From Monoplex corrugatus (Eukaryota; Mollusca; Gastropoda; Littorinimorpha; Ranellidae), in contig CM060312.1 in the NCBI GenBank assembly GCA_030674185.1, forward strand, positions 103,148 through 167,147: 64,000 bases of DNA, written 5' to 3'. Of the stretch, positions 12,590 to 22,764 are shown piece after piece. Numbering within the stretch: position 1 is the stretch's first letter; each line of letters opens with the position of its first letter. The notes under the pieces are model-generated. The model was not told where the DNA came from, ran no database searches, and saw nothing but the letters and a program-made list of their open reading frames with translations. Both the position numbers and the translations under genes were made by a program.

Positions 12590-14236
12590 CTTGTGTGTTT
12601 ATGTACCCTGTGTGTTTATATACCCTGTGTGTTTATGTACCCTGTTTGTTTATGTACCCTGTTTATGTACCCTGTGTGTTTATGTACCCTGTGTGTTTAT
12701 GTACCCTGTGTGTTTATGTACCCTGTTTGTTTATGTACCCTGTGTGTTTATGTACCCTGTGTGTTTATGTACCCTGTGTGTTTATGTACCCTGTGTGTTT
12801 ATGTACCCTGTTTGTTTATGTACCCTGTTTGTTTATGTACCCTGTTTGTTTATGTACCGTGTGTGTTTATGTACCCTGTGTGTTTATGTACCCTGTGTGT
12901 TTATGTACCCTGTGTGTTTATGTACCCTGTTTGTTTATGTACCCTGTGTGTTTATGTACCCTGTGTGTTTATGTACCCTGTGTGTTTATGTACCCTGTTT
13001 GTTTATGTACCCTGTGTGTTTATGTACCCTGTTTATGTACCGTGTGTGTTTATGTATCCTGTTTGTTTCTGTACCCTGTTTGTTTATGTACCCTGTGTGT
13101 TTATGTACCCTGTGTGTTTATGTACCCTGTGTGTTTATGTACCCTGTTTGTTTATGTACCCTGTGTGTTTATGTATCTGTGTTTATGTACCCTGTTTGTT
13201 TATGTACCCTGTTTGTTTATGTACCTGTGTGTTTATGTACCCTGTTTATTTAATGTACCCTGTTTGTTTATGTACCCTGTTTGTGTACCCTGTGTGTTTA
13301 TGTACCCTGTTTGTTTATGTACCCTGTGTGTTTATGTATCCTGTGTGTTTATGTACCGTGTGTGTTTATGTACCCTGTTTGTTTATGTACCGTGTGTGTT
13401 TATGTACCGTGTGTGTTTATGTACCCTGTGCGTTTATGTACCCTGTGTGTGTTTATGTACCCTGTGTGTTTATGTACCCTGTGTGTTTATGTACCCTGTG
13501 TGTTTATGTACCCTGTGTGTTTATGTACCCTGTGTGTGTTTATGTACTCTGTGTGTTTATGTACCGTGTGTGTTTATGTACCGTGTGTGTTTATGCACTC
13601 TGTGTGTTTATGTACCCTGTTTGTTTATGTACCCTGTGTGTTTATGTACCCTGTGTGTTATGTACCCTGTGTGTTTATGTACCCTGTTTCTTTATGTACC
13701 CTGTTTCTTTATGTACCCTGTGTGTTTATGTACCCTGTGTGTTTATGTACCCTGTGTTTTTATGTACCGTGTGTGTTTATGTACCGTGTGTGTTTATGTA
13801 CCCTATGTGTTTATGTACCCTGTGTGTTTATGTACCCTGTGTTTTATGTACCCTGTTTGTTTATGTACCCTGTGTGTTTATGTACCCTGTGTGTTTATGT
13901 ACCGTGTTTGTTTATGTACCGTGTTTGTTTATGTACCCTGTGTGTTTACGTACCCTGTGTGTTTATGTACCGTGTTTGTTTATGTACCTTGTTTGTTTAT
14001 GTACCCTGTGTGTTTATTACCCTGTTTGTTTATGTACCCTGTTTGTTTGTGTACCGTGTGTGTTTATGTACCCTGTGTGTTTATTACCCTGTTTGTTTAT
14101 GTACCCTGTTTGTTTATGTACCGTGTGTGTTTATATACCGTGTGTGTTTATGTACCCTGTGTGTTTATGTACCCTGTGTGTTTATGTACCCTGTGTGTTT
14201 ATGTACCCTGTTTATTTATGTACCCTGTTTGTTATG
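12590..14236. repeat. 17-bp minisatellite array
   Basis: About 95 copies of CCCTGTGTGTTTATGTA. The main variants are TTTG for TGTG and CCG for CCC. Because 17 is not a multiple of three, all three plus frames read the same 17-residue peptide cyclically, which explains three overlapping long open frames without any gene. Confidence 0.97.
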
Positions 14237-15158
14237 CACTCTGTTGATGAGTTCAATGTGAACAGTGGCAGGTCGGTCATATTATGTAGGTATATTATGC
14301 AGGAGTCTGTTTAACGGTCTGTGAGCCCCAAAATGTCTGCCTCTCTACGCAGATTCGAAAACTCCTCAATGCGCTGAACTTGTGTCATCAGTTCTGTTTA
14401 AAAATGTTGACAAGCTGATGTTAGTCCCTCATGACATGTTTTTATCTGTTCCATCAGAGGTATCTAGAAAATGGATCATTTTTTATCTTTTAGATTTTTT
14501 ATCCAGTTCCGAGCAGTCTTTTCTAAGATTTCTGTATAAACGACTGTTTTGCCCACGTTGTGTATAGCGTTATGTTGCCGCACAGTGTGCATACTGTTTT
14601 TGATGGTGTGCATGCTGTCTCCATAGGCCGCCATACACAGATATGGCTTACAGGATCTCTAACGTGCGTATTTGATATCCTGCATGTCTGTACACAGTAA
14701 GGACGTTCAAGCTCCATCAAGTCTGCACATGTATAAAACACACTGACGACTTATCTGTGGGTCACACTGATATCTCTGTCTGTCTGATTACACAGTGACA
14801 ACGCCTGGTAAAGGACTCAGTTGGATGTGGAACAGTGTGGCTTATGGCTGAATGGCCATTCTTGATTGACAGTCCTTGGCACAGCTGACACACACACGGG
14901 CTGATGGCTATGGCTGGATGCTCTATGCCGCAGCTTTCTTTCTGTTTTCTATCCAACCACAGTCCAGTTCCTTTTCCTCTGCTGTTGCCATGGCTGCACG
15001 TGCAACCGTCATCAGGGTCAGCGATGTGTGGCCGTCTCTAGCCAGGTGTCCAACTGACATAAGCAGACTTCAGGACTTCGGATCAAACTCTTAGTCTGCA
15101 TAATTATGGTGAAAAATTATACAGAAACAGCTGTAACAGATTTTGCTCATAGTGGTAA
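14237..15158. other. 920 bp of unique sequence, no gene recognised
   Basis: The longest clearly non-repetitive stretch outside the retroelements, with balanced composition. Open frames are at most 72 codons and show no domain I recognise. It could hold a non-coding host segment or an old repeat too diverged to name. Confidence 0.5.
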
Positions 15159-15167
15159 CACACACAC

Positions 15168-15224
<57 letters not shown>
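15159..15224. repeat. CA microsatellite
   Basis: (CA)n of about 65 bp with one CG interruption near its start. Confidence 0.95.
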
Positions 15225-15225
<1 letters not shown>

Positions 15226-15277
15226 CACACACAGCACCTCCATCTAATTATTACCCCCTCCCCTGTCCCCTTTAAAA

Positions 15278-15316
15278 TCAAACAAACAAACAAACAAACA
15301 AACAAACAAACAACAA
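15278..15316. repeat. CAAA microsatellite
   Basis: About nine copies of CAAA. The flanks from 15225 to 15530 are otherwise unique and show nothing I recognise. Confidence 0.95.
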
Positions 15317-15529
15317 TGTCAAACAGAAGGCAAACAAAGGGCTGTGTGGACCAGCCTACAAACAATTGATGCCAAAAGCGACGTACAACTGTGAAAGTGG
15401 GAAGACAAATGTTTAGTGTCAAGGTCACAGTGACACACAAACATACACAAAGCTGGAGACAGGGGACTTCACTCTGAATCTCTCTCCAGTGATTGCTTCC
15501 TTTGTTTTGGTCTTACCCACTGCGCAGTT

Positions 15530-17140
15530 CTGTGTCATCCTTATGTACCATCTATAGCTCTGTGTCTTCCTGCTCCACCATCTATAGCTCTGTGTTGTCC
15601 TGTCTTACCATCTATAGCTCTGTGTTGTCCTGTCTTACCATCTATAGCTCTGTGTTATCCTGTTTTAACCATCTATAGCTCTGTGTTATCCTGTCTTACC
15701 ATCTATAGCTCTGTGTCTTCCTGCTCCACCATCTATAGCTCTGTGTCTTCCTGCTCCATCTATAGCTCTGTGTTATCCTGTCTTACCATCTATAGCTCTG
15801 TGTCATCATGTCTTACCATCTATAGCTCTGTGTTATCCTGTCTTACCATCTATAGCTCTGTGTTATCCTGTCTTACCATCTATAGCTCTGTGTTATCCTT
15901 TTTACAATCTATAGCTCTGTGTTATCCTGTCTTACCATCTATAGCTCTGTGTTATCCTGTCTTACCATCTATAGCTCTGTGTTATCCTGTCTTACCATCT
16001 ATAGCTCTGTGTTGTCCTGTCTTACCATCTATAGCTCTGTGTTATCCTGTCTTACCATCTATAGCTCTGTGTTATACAGTCTTACCATCTATAGCTCTGT
16101 GTTATCCTGTTTTACCATCTATAGCTATGTGTCATCCTGTCTTACCATCTATAGCTCTGTGTTATCCTGTCTTACCATCTATAGCTCTGTGTTATCCTGT
16201 CTTACCATCTATAGCTCTGTGTTATCCTGTTTTACCATCTATAGCTCTGTGTTATCCTGTCTTACCATCTATAGCTCTGTGTTATCCTGTCTTACCATCT
16301 ATAGCTCTGTGTTATCCTGTCTTACCATCTATAGCTCTGTGTTATCCTGTCTTACCATCTATAGCTCTGTGTTATACAGTCTTACCATCTATAGCTCTGT
16401 GTTATCCTGTTTTACCATCTATAGCTATGTGTCATCCTGTCTTACCATCTATAGCTCTGTGTTATACAGTCTTACCATCTATAGCTCTGTGTTATCCTGT
16501 CTTACCATCTATAGCTCTGTGTTATCCTGTCTTACCATCTATAGCTCTGTGTTATCCTGTCTTACCATCTATAGCTCTGTGTTATCCTGTCTTACCATCT
16601 ATAGCTCTGTGTTATCCTATCTTACCATCTATAGCTCTGTGTCTTCCTGCTCCACCATCTATAGCTCTGTGTCTTCCTGCTCCACCATCTATAGCTCTGT
16701 GTTATCCTGTTTTACCATCTATAGCTCTGTGTTGTCCTGTCTTACCATCTATAGCTCTTTGTTATCCTGTCTTACCATCTATAGCTCTGTGTTATCCTGT
16801 CTTACCATTTATAGCTCTGTGTTATTCTGTCTTACCATCTATAGCTCTGTGTTATCCTGTCTTACCATCTATAGCTCTGTGTTATCCTGTCTTACCATCT
16901 ATAGCTCTGTGTTATCCTGTCTTACCATCTATAGCTCTGTTTTATCCTGTCTTACCATCTATAGCTCTGTTATCCTGTCTTACCATCTATAGCTCTGTGT
17001 TATCCTGTATTACCATCTATAGCTCTGTGTCATCCTTATGTACCATCTATAGCTCTGTGTCTTCCTGCTCCACCATCTATAACTCTGTGTTATCCTGTCT
17101 TACCATCTATAGCTCTGTGTCATACTGGCTTACCGTCTGG
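15530..17140. repeat. 30-bp minisatellite array with higher-order structure
   Basis: About 53 copies of a 30-bp unit made of TCTATAGCTCTGTG followed by TTATCCTGTCTTACCA, with almost perfect phase. Variant units (ATACAGT; TATGTGTCATCC; CTTCCTGCTCC) mark sub-families. The ATACAGT variant at 16071-16080 and the TATGTGTCAT variant near 16125 recur exactly 300 bp downstream, so ten units appear to have been duplicated as a block. Because 30 is a multiple of three, two frames stay open for hundreds of codons; this is not a gene. Confidence 0.97.
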
Positions 17141-17372
17141 CACACAGTGGCACACCTCAGGTTAATTGTAAGGGGAAGTGTCCTGCTGTTGTATAATTGT
17201 CTCAGTCTGTTAAATGCCCCTGTTGACTGTCCAGTCCGGCAGTTCAGCTTGTGGTCACTGTCTTGATTGGTGTTGAGGGAACTGTCCAGGTGGGTCAAGT
17301 TCTCTAAGTTCATGAAGTTCTCTGTGTGATGGTTTTACAATAATCTGAATAGAAATCAAATTTGTTTTTTTG
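17141..17372. other. Unique spacer, nothing recognised
   Basis: About 230 bp of mixed sequence between the 30-bp array and a GT microsatellite. Confidence 0.5.
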
Positions 17373-17416
17373 TGGTTGTGTGTGTATGTGTGTATGTATG
17401 TGTGTGTGTGTGTGTG

Positions 17417-17500
<84 letters not shown>
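17373..17500. repeat. GT microsatellite
   Basis: (GT)n of more than 100 bp with early GTAT interruptions and one CG near 17422. Confidence 0.97.
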
Positions 17501-17502
<2 letters not shown>

Positions 17503-17554
17503 CAATGGTTTCACATATGAAATAGTATGTCACCATTAAGTCGTCCTTGATTTT

Positions 17555-17567
17555 AACAGCATTGATG

Positions 17568-17599
<32 letters not shown>

Positions 17600-17603
17600 G
17601 GTG

Positions 17604-17635
<32 letters not shown>

Positions 17636-17812
17636 GATATGGCGAAGATGATGGTGTGATGACAGTGACGGTAATGGTGATGTTGATGGTGATATTAATA
17701 TATATGGATATAATGATGATGATGATGTTGTTTTCTGTTGATAATGACGATTATGATGTTGATGATGATGATGATGACGACGACGACGATGATGATGATG
17801 ATGATGATAAGG
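17555..17812. repeat. GAT trinucleotide repeat tract
   Basis: Imperfect (GAT)n/(GGTGAT)n runs at 17563-17640 and 17715-17812, joined by a more diverged middle. One frame encodes poly-Asp and the opposite strand poly-Ser or poly-His; no gene is supported. The 230 bp that follow (17813-18040) hold nothing I recognise. Confidence 0.9.
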
Positions 17813-18040
17813 ATGACGATGACAAGTGCCCACTCATCCTGCCATCACAGGCAATCACACAAGGGGCCGTAATGAGCTCCATGTTCTCCAAGATAAATAC
17901 ACTTCTCTCCCCTTTCCTTCTCCCTCCTCCCTTCTGCCCCCGCCTTGATAGCCGACTGATCTCCACTTGATGTGGATGTGGTATCGGCGACAAAAATTGC
18001 CACATATACACATCAGCAATTGACCGTGTTTATGATAAGA

Positions 18041-18425
18041 AAAGAAACATATTCAACTGACCATGTTTATAGTTCTAAAAATAGCAACGCATATGTCATC
18101 CACTGACAGTGTTTGTAGTTCTAAAAATAGCAACGCATATGTCATCCACTGACCGTGTTTATAGTTCTAAAAATAGCAACGCATATGTCATCCACTGACC
18201 GTGTTTATAGTTCTAAAAATAGCAACGCATATGTCATCCACTGACAGTGTTTATAGTTCTAAAAATAGCAACGCATATGTCATCCACTGACCGTGTTTAT
18301 AGTTCTAAAAATAGCAACGCATATGTCATCCACTGACCGTGTTTATAGTTCTAAAAATAGCAACGCATATGTCATCCACTGACCGTGTTTATAGTTCTAA
18401 AAATAGCAACGCATATGTCATCCAC
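18041..18425. repeat. 46-bp satellite, left block
   Basis: About eight copies of a 46-bp unit containing GACCGTGTTTATAGTTCTAA followed by AAATAGCAACGCATATGTCA and TCCACT. Copies are nearly identical and the last is cut off after ATCCAC by the RTE element. The same satellite resumes at 21285, so the two blocks were one array before insertion. Confidence 0.95.
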
Positions 18426-18481
18426 CCAGACCGTCAGCCAGCTACTGCGACCAAAATCAAACCCAAAGTCAAACTTAGAAA

Positions 18482-19621
18482 CACCAAAATAGCAACATGG
18501 AACATCAGAATACTGTTGTAGAAAGGTAAATTAGACAATATCAAAATGGAGATGGAAAGGTTTAACATCAGTATTTTAGGACTAGGGAAAGTGAGATGGA
18601 AGGGGCAGGCATGATAACATCAGGAGAATACACAGTGATATACTTTGATGGTAACTCACATGAAAGAGGAGTAGGCATCATAATGGACAAAGACAAATCA
18701 AAAGCAGTTAAGGGATACTGGGCTGTGTCCGACAGAGTTTTGCTGGTCAAATTGGGAGGCAAACCATTTGATATCAACATCATACAGGTGCATGCACCAA
18801 CATCCGCAAGTACTCTGGAAGACATCGACAACTTCTACGAAGTATTAGAGATGGCCAAGGTCCAATGTAAATCACAAGAAGTTACAGTCATAATGGGAGA
18901 TTTTAATGCTAAAGTGGGACAGGATAGGGTGGAGGATATAGCTGGACCTCATGGCCTTGGTACACAAAATGAAAGGGGAGGGAAACATGTAGAATGGGCA
19001 CAGATGAATGAGTTCATAGTAAGAAACACCTGGTTTGAGCAGCCTAACAGAAGAAAATGGACTTGGATGAGTTCAGGAGATAATACCAAAAATCAGATTG
19101 ACTACATCCTGATCCACAAAAGATTTAGAAATTCTTTACTGTCAGCAAAAACACTACCAGGCGCAGACTGCAACAGTGACCACAATCCTGTAGTGGGAAG
19201 ATTTAGGCTGAAATGGAGGAAAAGGAAACAGACCAAAAGCAACATCAAACTAAACCTTGGACTCTTAAAGTCAGATGAAATGATACGTCAAAAATTTAAT
19301 GTACATGTTCAAAACAAATTCAATGCTCTGGAAGACGTTGGTGACAGTGAGGAACAGTGGACAAAGTTGAGAAGTTCTATAAATGAAGCTTGTGAAGAAA
19401 TCCCTAAGGCAAATAGAAAAGGAAAAAAGAGCTGGATGACTAATGAAATTTTGGTCTTGATGGAGGAAAGGAGGAGGGCAAAGAGAAACGAGGAGATATA
19501 CAGGAAGATAAACAAAGAAAGCAGGTATAGGTGCAATGAAGCTAAGGAAGCTTGGCTGAACACAAAATGCAAAAAGATAGAAGACCGACACAAAATGGAT
19601 CCTCAGGGTATGTACAGATGA
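18482..19621 (+). pseudogene. RTE endonuclease domain, disrupted
   Basis: The domain nicks target DNA to prime reverse transcription. Its N-terminal strand with the TWNIR motif lies near 18496-18510 and is cut by TAG at 18519-18521. A second frame change follows at the GGGG run 18602-18605. From the Met at 18596 a 341-codon frame continues through the rest of the endonuclease. Visible motifs are GDFN at residues 101-104, QIDYI at 167-171 and SDH at 194-196, the expected catalytic and substrate-binding signatures of APE-type endonucleases. The frame then passes through a basic linker and stops at TGA 19619-19621, after which the same frame reopens. The Met at 18596 is internal, not the native start. 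Related vertebrate database proteins are often mis-named craniofacial development protein 2-like. Confidence 0.88.
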
Positions 19622-20577
19622 ATTGAAGAAATTGTCCACAGGAAAAATACATGCACATCAACTGGTTGCTTAAAATCGAAAGATGGCACGCTTATCATGG
19701 AAAGAGACAAAATACTGGACAGATGGGGAGAGTACATTAAAGACCTTTTTGAGGATGACAGAAACGAAGAACACATTATAAAAAAGAACTTTGAAGGACC
19801 ACCCATAATGAAAGATGAAGTTAGAGCAGCACTGAAAAAGATGAAACCAGGAAAAGCCCAGGACCAGACAACATTACTACAGAGATGATTGAAGCCCTGG
19901 AGGAATTTGGCACAGAAAAAATGACAGTCCTCCTAAATGAAATTTACGACACTGGAAAAATCCCCAAAGATATGTCAAAATCAATTTTCATTGCACTTCC
20001 AAAGAAGACAGGGGCCATAGAATGCGAACTCCATCGCACAATCAGTTTGATGAGTCATGTAACAAAACTCCTGTTAAGAATAATCACGAAGAGGACAAGG
20101 AATAGAATCAAAAGAGAAATAGCAGAACAGTGTGGATTTGTGGAAGGGAAGGGAACTATTAATGCCATATACATCCTAAGAACTATCATAGAGAGGTCAA
20201 TTGAGATGAATAAGGATTTGTATTTATGCTTTGTTGATTATACCAAGGCTTTCGATCGGGTACGACATAAAGAATTGATCAACCAACTGGAGAGACTCAA
20301 TGTTGATGGAAAAGATCTACGAATAATCAGGAATATGTACTGGGAACAAACAGCTGCAATGAGAATAGAAAACAATATAAGCTCTTTCCAAAACATCAAA
20401 ACAGGAGTCAGACAGGGTTGTGTTTTGTCACCAGAAATGTTTTCAATTTACAGCAAAAACATCATGAGAAACCTAGAAGAAGACCCTGGATTAAAAGTTG
20501 GAGGGAAAATGATAAACAACATTCGATACGGACCTACAAAACCTTGTGAATATACTAGAAATAGAAAGCAAAGGTAA
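19622..20577 (+). pseudogene. RTE reverse transcriptase, N-terminal part, catalytic box deleted
   Basis: Continues the endonuclease frame from 19622 to about 19859, where one base appears lost inside the conserved GKAPGPD-like segment. The reading then shifts to the 230-codon frame at 19885-20577. Visible reverse transcriptase blocks are VDYTKAFD at residues 117-124 (first catalytic Asp) and GVRQGCVLSP at 174-183. The next expected block, with the paired catalytic Asp of YADD, is absent: sequence passes from INNIRY directly to a segment that belongs downstream and in another frame. The deletion lies near 20530-20533 and removes roughly a few dozen bases. No activity is possible from this copy. 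Confidence 0.88.
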
Positions 20578-21270
20578 GGGGTTGGAACTAAACAGCAGGA
20601 AGACTGAAGTCATGGTGATCAGTAAAAAACATGAAATCCCCTCATGCAAAATAACAGCAAATGGTACTACCTTGACACAGGTTAACAAATTCAAATACGT
20701 GGGAACGGTCATTTCATCAGACGGCAGATGCACATCGGAAATAGCTGACAGAATCGGCCAAGCCAAAACAGCATTCAAGAAGATGACAAGCATTCTTACC
20801 AACAGGTGCCTGTCAATTAACATCAGGAAGAGAGTCCTTGAATGTTATATAGAACCAGTACTGTTGTACGGATGTGAGGCGTGGACAGTCAGCAAGCAAT
20901 GTCAGAGCAAGATTGAGGCAGCCGAGATGTGGTTTCTAAGAAGAATGTTGAGAGTTCCATGGACAGCAAAGCAAACAAACGAGACAGTCTTGATGGAAGC
21001 AGACACAAGTAGATCACTCATAAGGAAGATTAGGAAAAAACAGGCAACATTTATAGGCCATTTTAAGAGGAAGGGGAATTTGGAGCACCTGGTCACAACA
21101 GGAAAGCTGGAGGGAAAGAGAGCATCAGGTAGACCCAGAGAGAAAATGCCTGACGGACTTGCGGAGTGGCTGAAGACGAGGAGAGTGGAGGAGATGCTTG
21201 GAGCAACATGAGATAGAGACAGATGGAAGTCTATGATCGCCAACGCCATGCGGCAAGGCACCTGATGATG
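20546..21270 (+). pseudogene. RTE reverse transcriptase C-terminal region
   Basis: A 221-codon frame picks up after the deletion. It contains the thumb-like segment (LNSRKTEVM, FKYVGTVISSDG), then YGCEAWTV and the RRMLRVPWTA block shared by RTE-clade C-termini, and a basic GKRASGRPREK stretch. TGA at 21209-21211 interrupts it; the frame then reads DRDRWKSM and reaches the terminal TGA repeats, which would supply the natural stop, as in other RTE elements. The premature TGA could be CpG decay of an Arg codon, which is an inference. Confidence 0.85.
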
Positions 21271-21284
21271 ATGATGATGATGTT

Positions 21285-21804
21285 ATCCACTGACCGTGTT
21301 TATAGTTCTAAAAATAGCAACAGATATGGTTTTTGGTTTGGTTCAGTTTTTACGTCTACACCCACCTCAGGTGATATGGCCCACGGGGATAACCATCCCA
21401 GGGAATGGGGGGAAGGGGGACATATCTAACCCTATACTGATACCACCAGAACAACAATGATGTTAAGATGGGAGGGTGAGAAGGCCAGTTTTAATGTGGC
21501 GGACATCGGGAGTCGAACCTACAACTATTAGTATGTGAATCCGACACTCAAACCAACTGTTTAGTTCTAAAAATAGCAACGCAAATGTGATCCACTGACA
21601 GTGTTTATAGTTCTAAAAACAGCAACAGATGTTATCCACTGACCGTATTTATAGTTCTAAAAATAGCAACAAACATGTCATCCACTGACCGTGTTTATAT
21701 GTTCTAAAAATAACAACAGATATGTCATCCGCCGACCGTGTTTATATGTTCTAAAAATAGCAACATATGTCATCCACTGATTATGATCTAAAAATGGCAA
21801 CACA
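21285..21804. repeat. 46-bp satellite, diverged right block with a SINE inside
   Basis: Copies resume at 21285 and again after the SINE at 21559, but are more diverged than the left block (GCAACAGATATG, ATAACAACAG, ATGTTCTAAAA). A last partial copy lies beyond the second SINE at about 22325-22370. Confidence 0.88.
21329..21558 (-). mobile_element. tRNA-derived SINE, copy 1 (no internal expansion)
   Basis: Read on the minus strand, it starts inside a tRNA-like head (B-box region GTAGGTTCGACTCCC, about 21510-21526). It continues through a body containing CATCTTAACATCATTGTTGT, and ends in a tail with ACCAAACCAAAA at 21329-21342. The first bases of the head are missing. It sits between two halves of the 46-bp satellite, which fixes its borders to within a few bases. 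The body segment that is single here is present twelve times in copy 2. Confidence 0.8.
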
Positions 21805-22318
21805 TCGCCTGGCCGTGGGGGACTTATCCAGTCCTATACTGACACCACCAGAACAACAATGATGTTATACTGACACCACCAGAACAACAATGATGTTATA
21901 CTGACACCACCAGAACAACAATGACGTTATACTGACACCACAAGAACAACAATGATGTTATACTGACACCACCAGGACAACAATGATGTTATACTGACAC
22001 CACCAGAACAACAATGACGTTATACTGACACCACAAGAACAACAATGATGTTATACTGACACCACCAGGACAACAATGATGTTATACTGACACCACCAGA
22101 ACAACAATGATGTTATACTGACACCACCAGAACAATAATGACGTTATACTGACACCACCAGAACAACAATGATGTTATACTGACACCACCAGAACAACAA
22201 TGATGTTAAGATGGGACAGTGAGTAGGCCAGTTTTAATGTAGTGCACCCCGGGATTCGAACCCACAACCATTAGCTTGTGAATCCGACACTCATTCAACT
22301 GAGCTACTGAGGTCCGCC
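21805..22318 (-). mobile_element. tRNA-derived SINE, copy 2, with internal 31-bp expansion
   Basis: The minus-strand head at about 22240-22318 reads like a tRNA: A-box region AGTAGCTCAGTTGAATGAG and a perfect B-box GGTTCGAATCC. The body is homologous to copy 1 but its segment with ACACCACCAGAACAACAATG is tandemly repeated twelve times (21833-22205). Beyond the repeats a shortened 3' part (GTGGGGGACTTATCCAG on the plus strand) follows. Satellite sequence resumes on the right at about 22325. The head would need RNA polymerase III for transcription; no functional tRNA is claimed. Confidence 0.85.
21833..22205. repeat. 31-bp repeat, 12 copies, inside SINE copy 2
   Basis: Twelve exact-phase copies of a 31-bp unit (ATACTGACACCACCAGAACA plus ACAATGATGTT). 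Units 3-5 (GACGTT, then CAAGAAC, then CAGGAC variants) recur in the same order as units 6-8, so a 93-bp trimer was itself duplicated. Confidence 0.93.
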
Positions 22319-22370
22319 GATCATGTCGTTCTTCACTGACCGTGTTTATATGATTTAAAATTGCAACACG

Positions 22371-22726
22371 CACATCAACACACATATTAATGCACACATC
22401 AACACATTGATGAACACACATTTTAACACGTTTATAAACACACACCAAACACATACATTAACACACATATCAACACACTGATTAACAACCACTTCAACAC
22501 ACACTTATCAACACATTGATGGCCACACACATCAACACACACACAGACACATTAAAAAAAACCCACATCAACACACACATCAACACACTCAAGAAAACCC
22601 ACATCAACACACACGTCAACACAGATTATCACACATATCAACACCCACATCATCACCCACATCAGCACAAACATCAACACACACTCAACATACCGATTAT
22701 CACACACATCTACACATACAGACATC

Positions 22727-22764
<38 letters not shown>

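Larger units (their letters stand above)
18426..21284 (+). mobile_element. Dead RTE-clade non-LTR retrotransposon
   Basis: A 2.86-kb element inserted in the 46-bp satellite. Its order is 5' leader, apurinic-type endonuclease, reverse transcriptase and C-terminal region, ending in a (TGA/ATG)n tail at 21271-21283. A short-repeat 3' end and the C-terminal wording (YGCEAWTV, RRMLRVPWTA) are typical of RTE/BovB-type proteins. ATCCAC occurs on both flanks (18420-18425 and 21285-21290) and may be a short target duplication. The coding region is broken at least six times: TAG 18519-18521, frameshift near 18602-18605, TGA 19619-19621, frameshift near 19859, a deletion removing the YADD motif near 20531, and TGA 21209-21211. 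Clade is assigned from motifs by eye. Confidence 0.9.

Noticed and set aside
12593..14314. 573-codon Cys/Val/Tyr/Pro open frame
   Set aside because: A 17-bp array without stop codons in any plus frame; 17 bp cycled three times gives a 17-residue peptide repeat.
14237..15158. Small host gene in the unique segment
   Set aside because: Open frames are at most 72 codons, with no domain or coherent splice-and-frame structure that I could trace.
15530..17140. CRISPR-like regular 30-bp repeats
   Set aside because: Units are head to tail with no unique spacers, no Cas-like protein is present, and the setting is eukaryotic.
17656..17970. Poly-Asp protein frame
   Set aside because: Generated by the GAT trinucleotide tract; the rest of the frame has no recognisable content.
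22240..22318. Functional tRNA gene on the minus strand
   Set aside because: A and B boxes are good but the acceptor stem does not close and SINE body follows directly; it is a SINE head.
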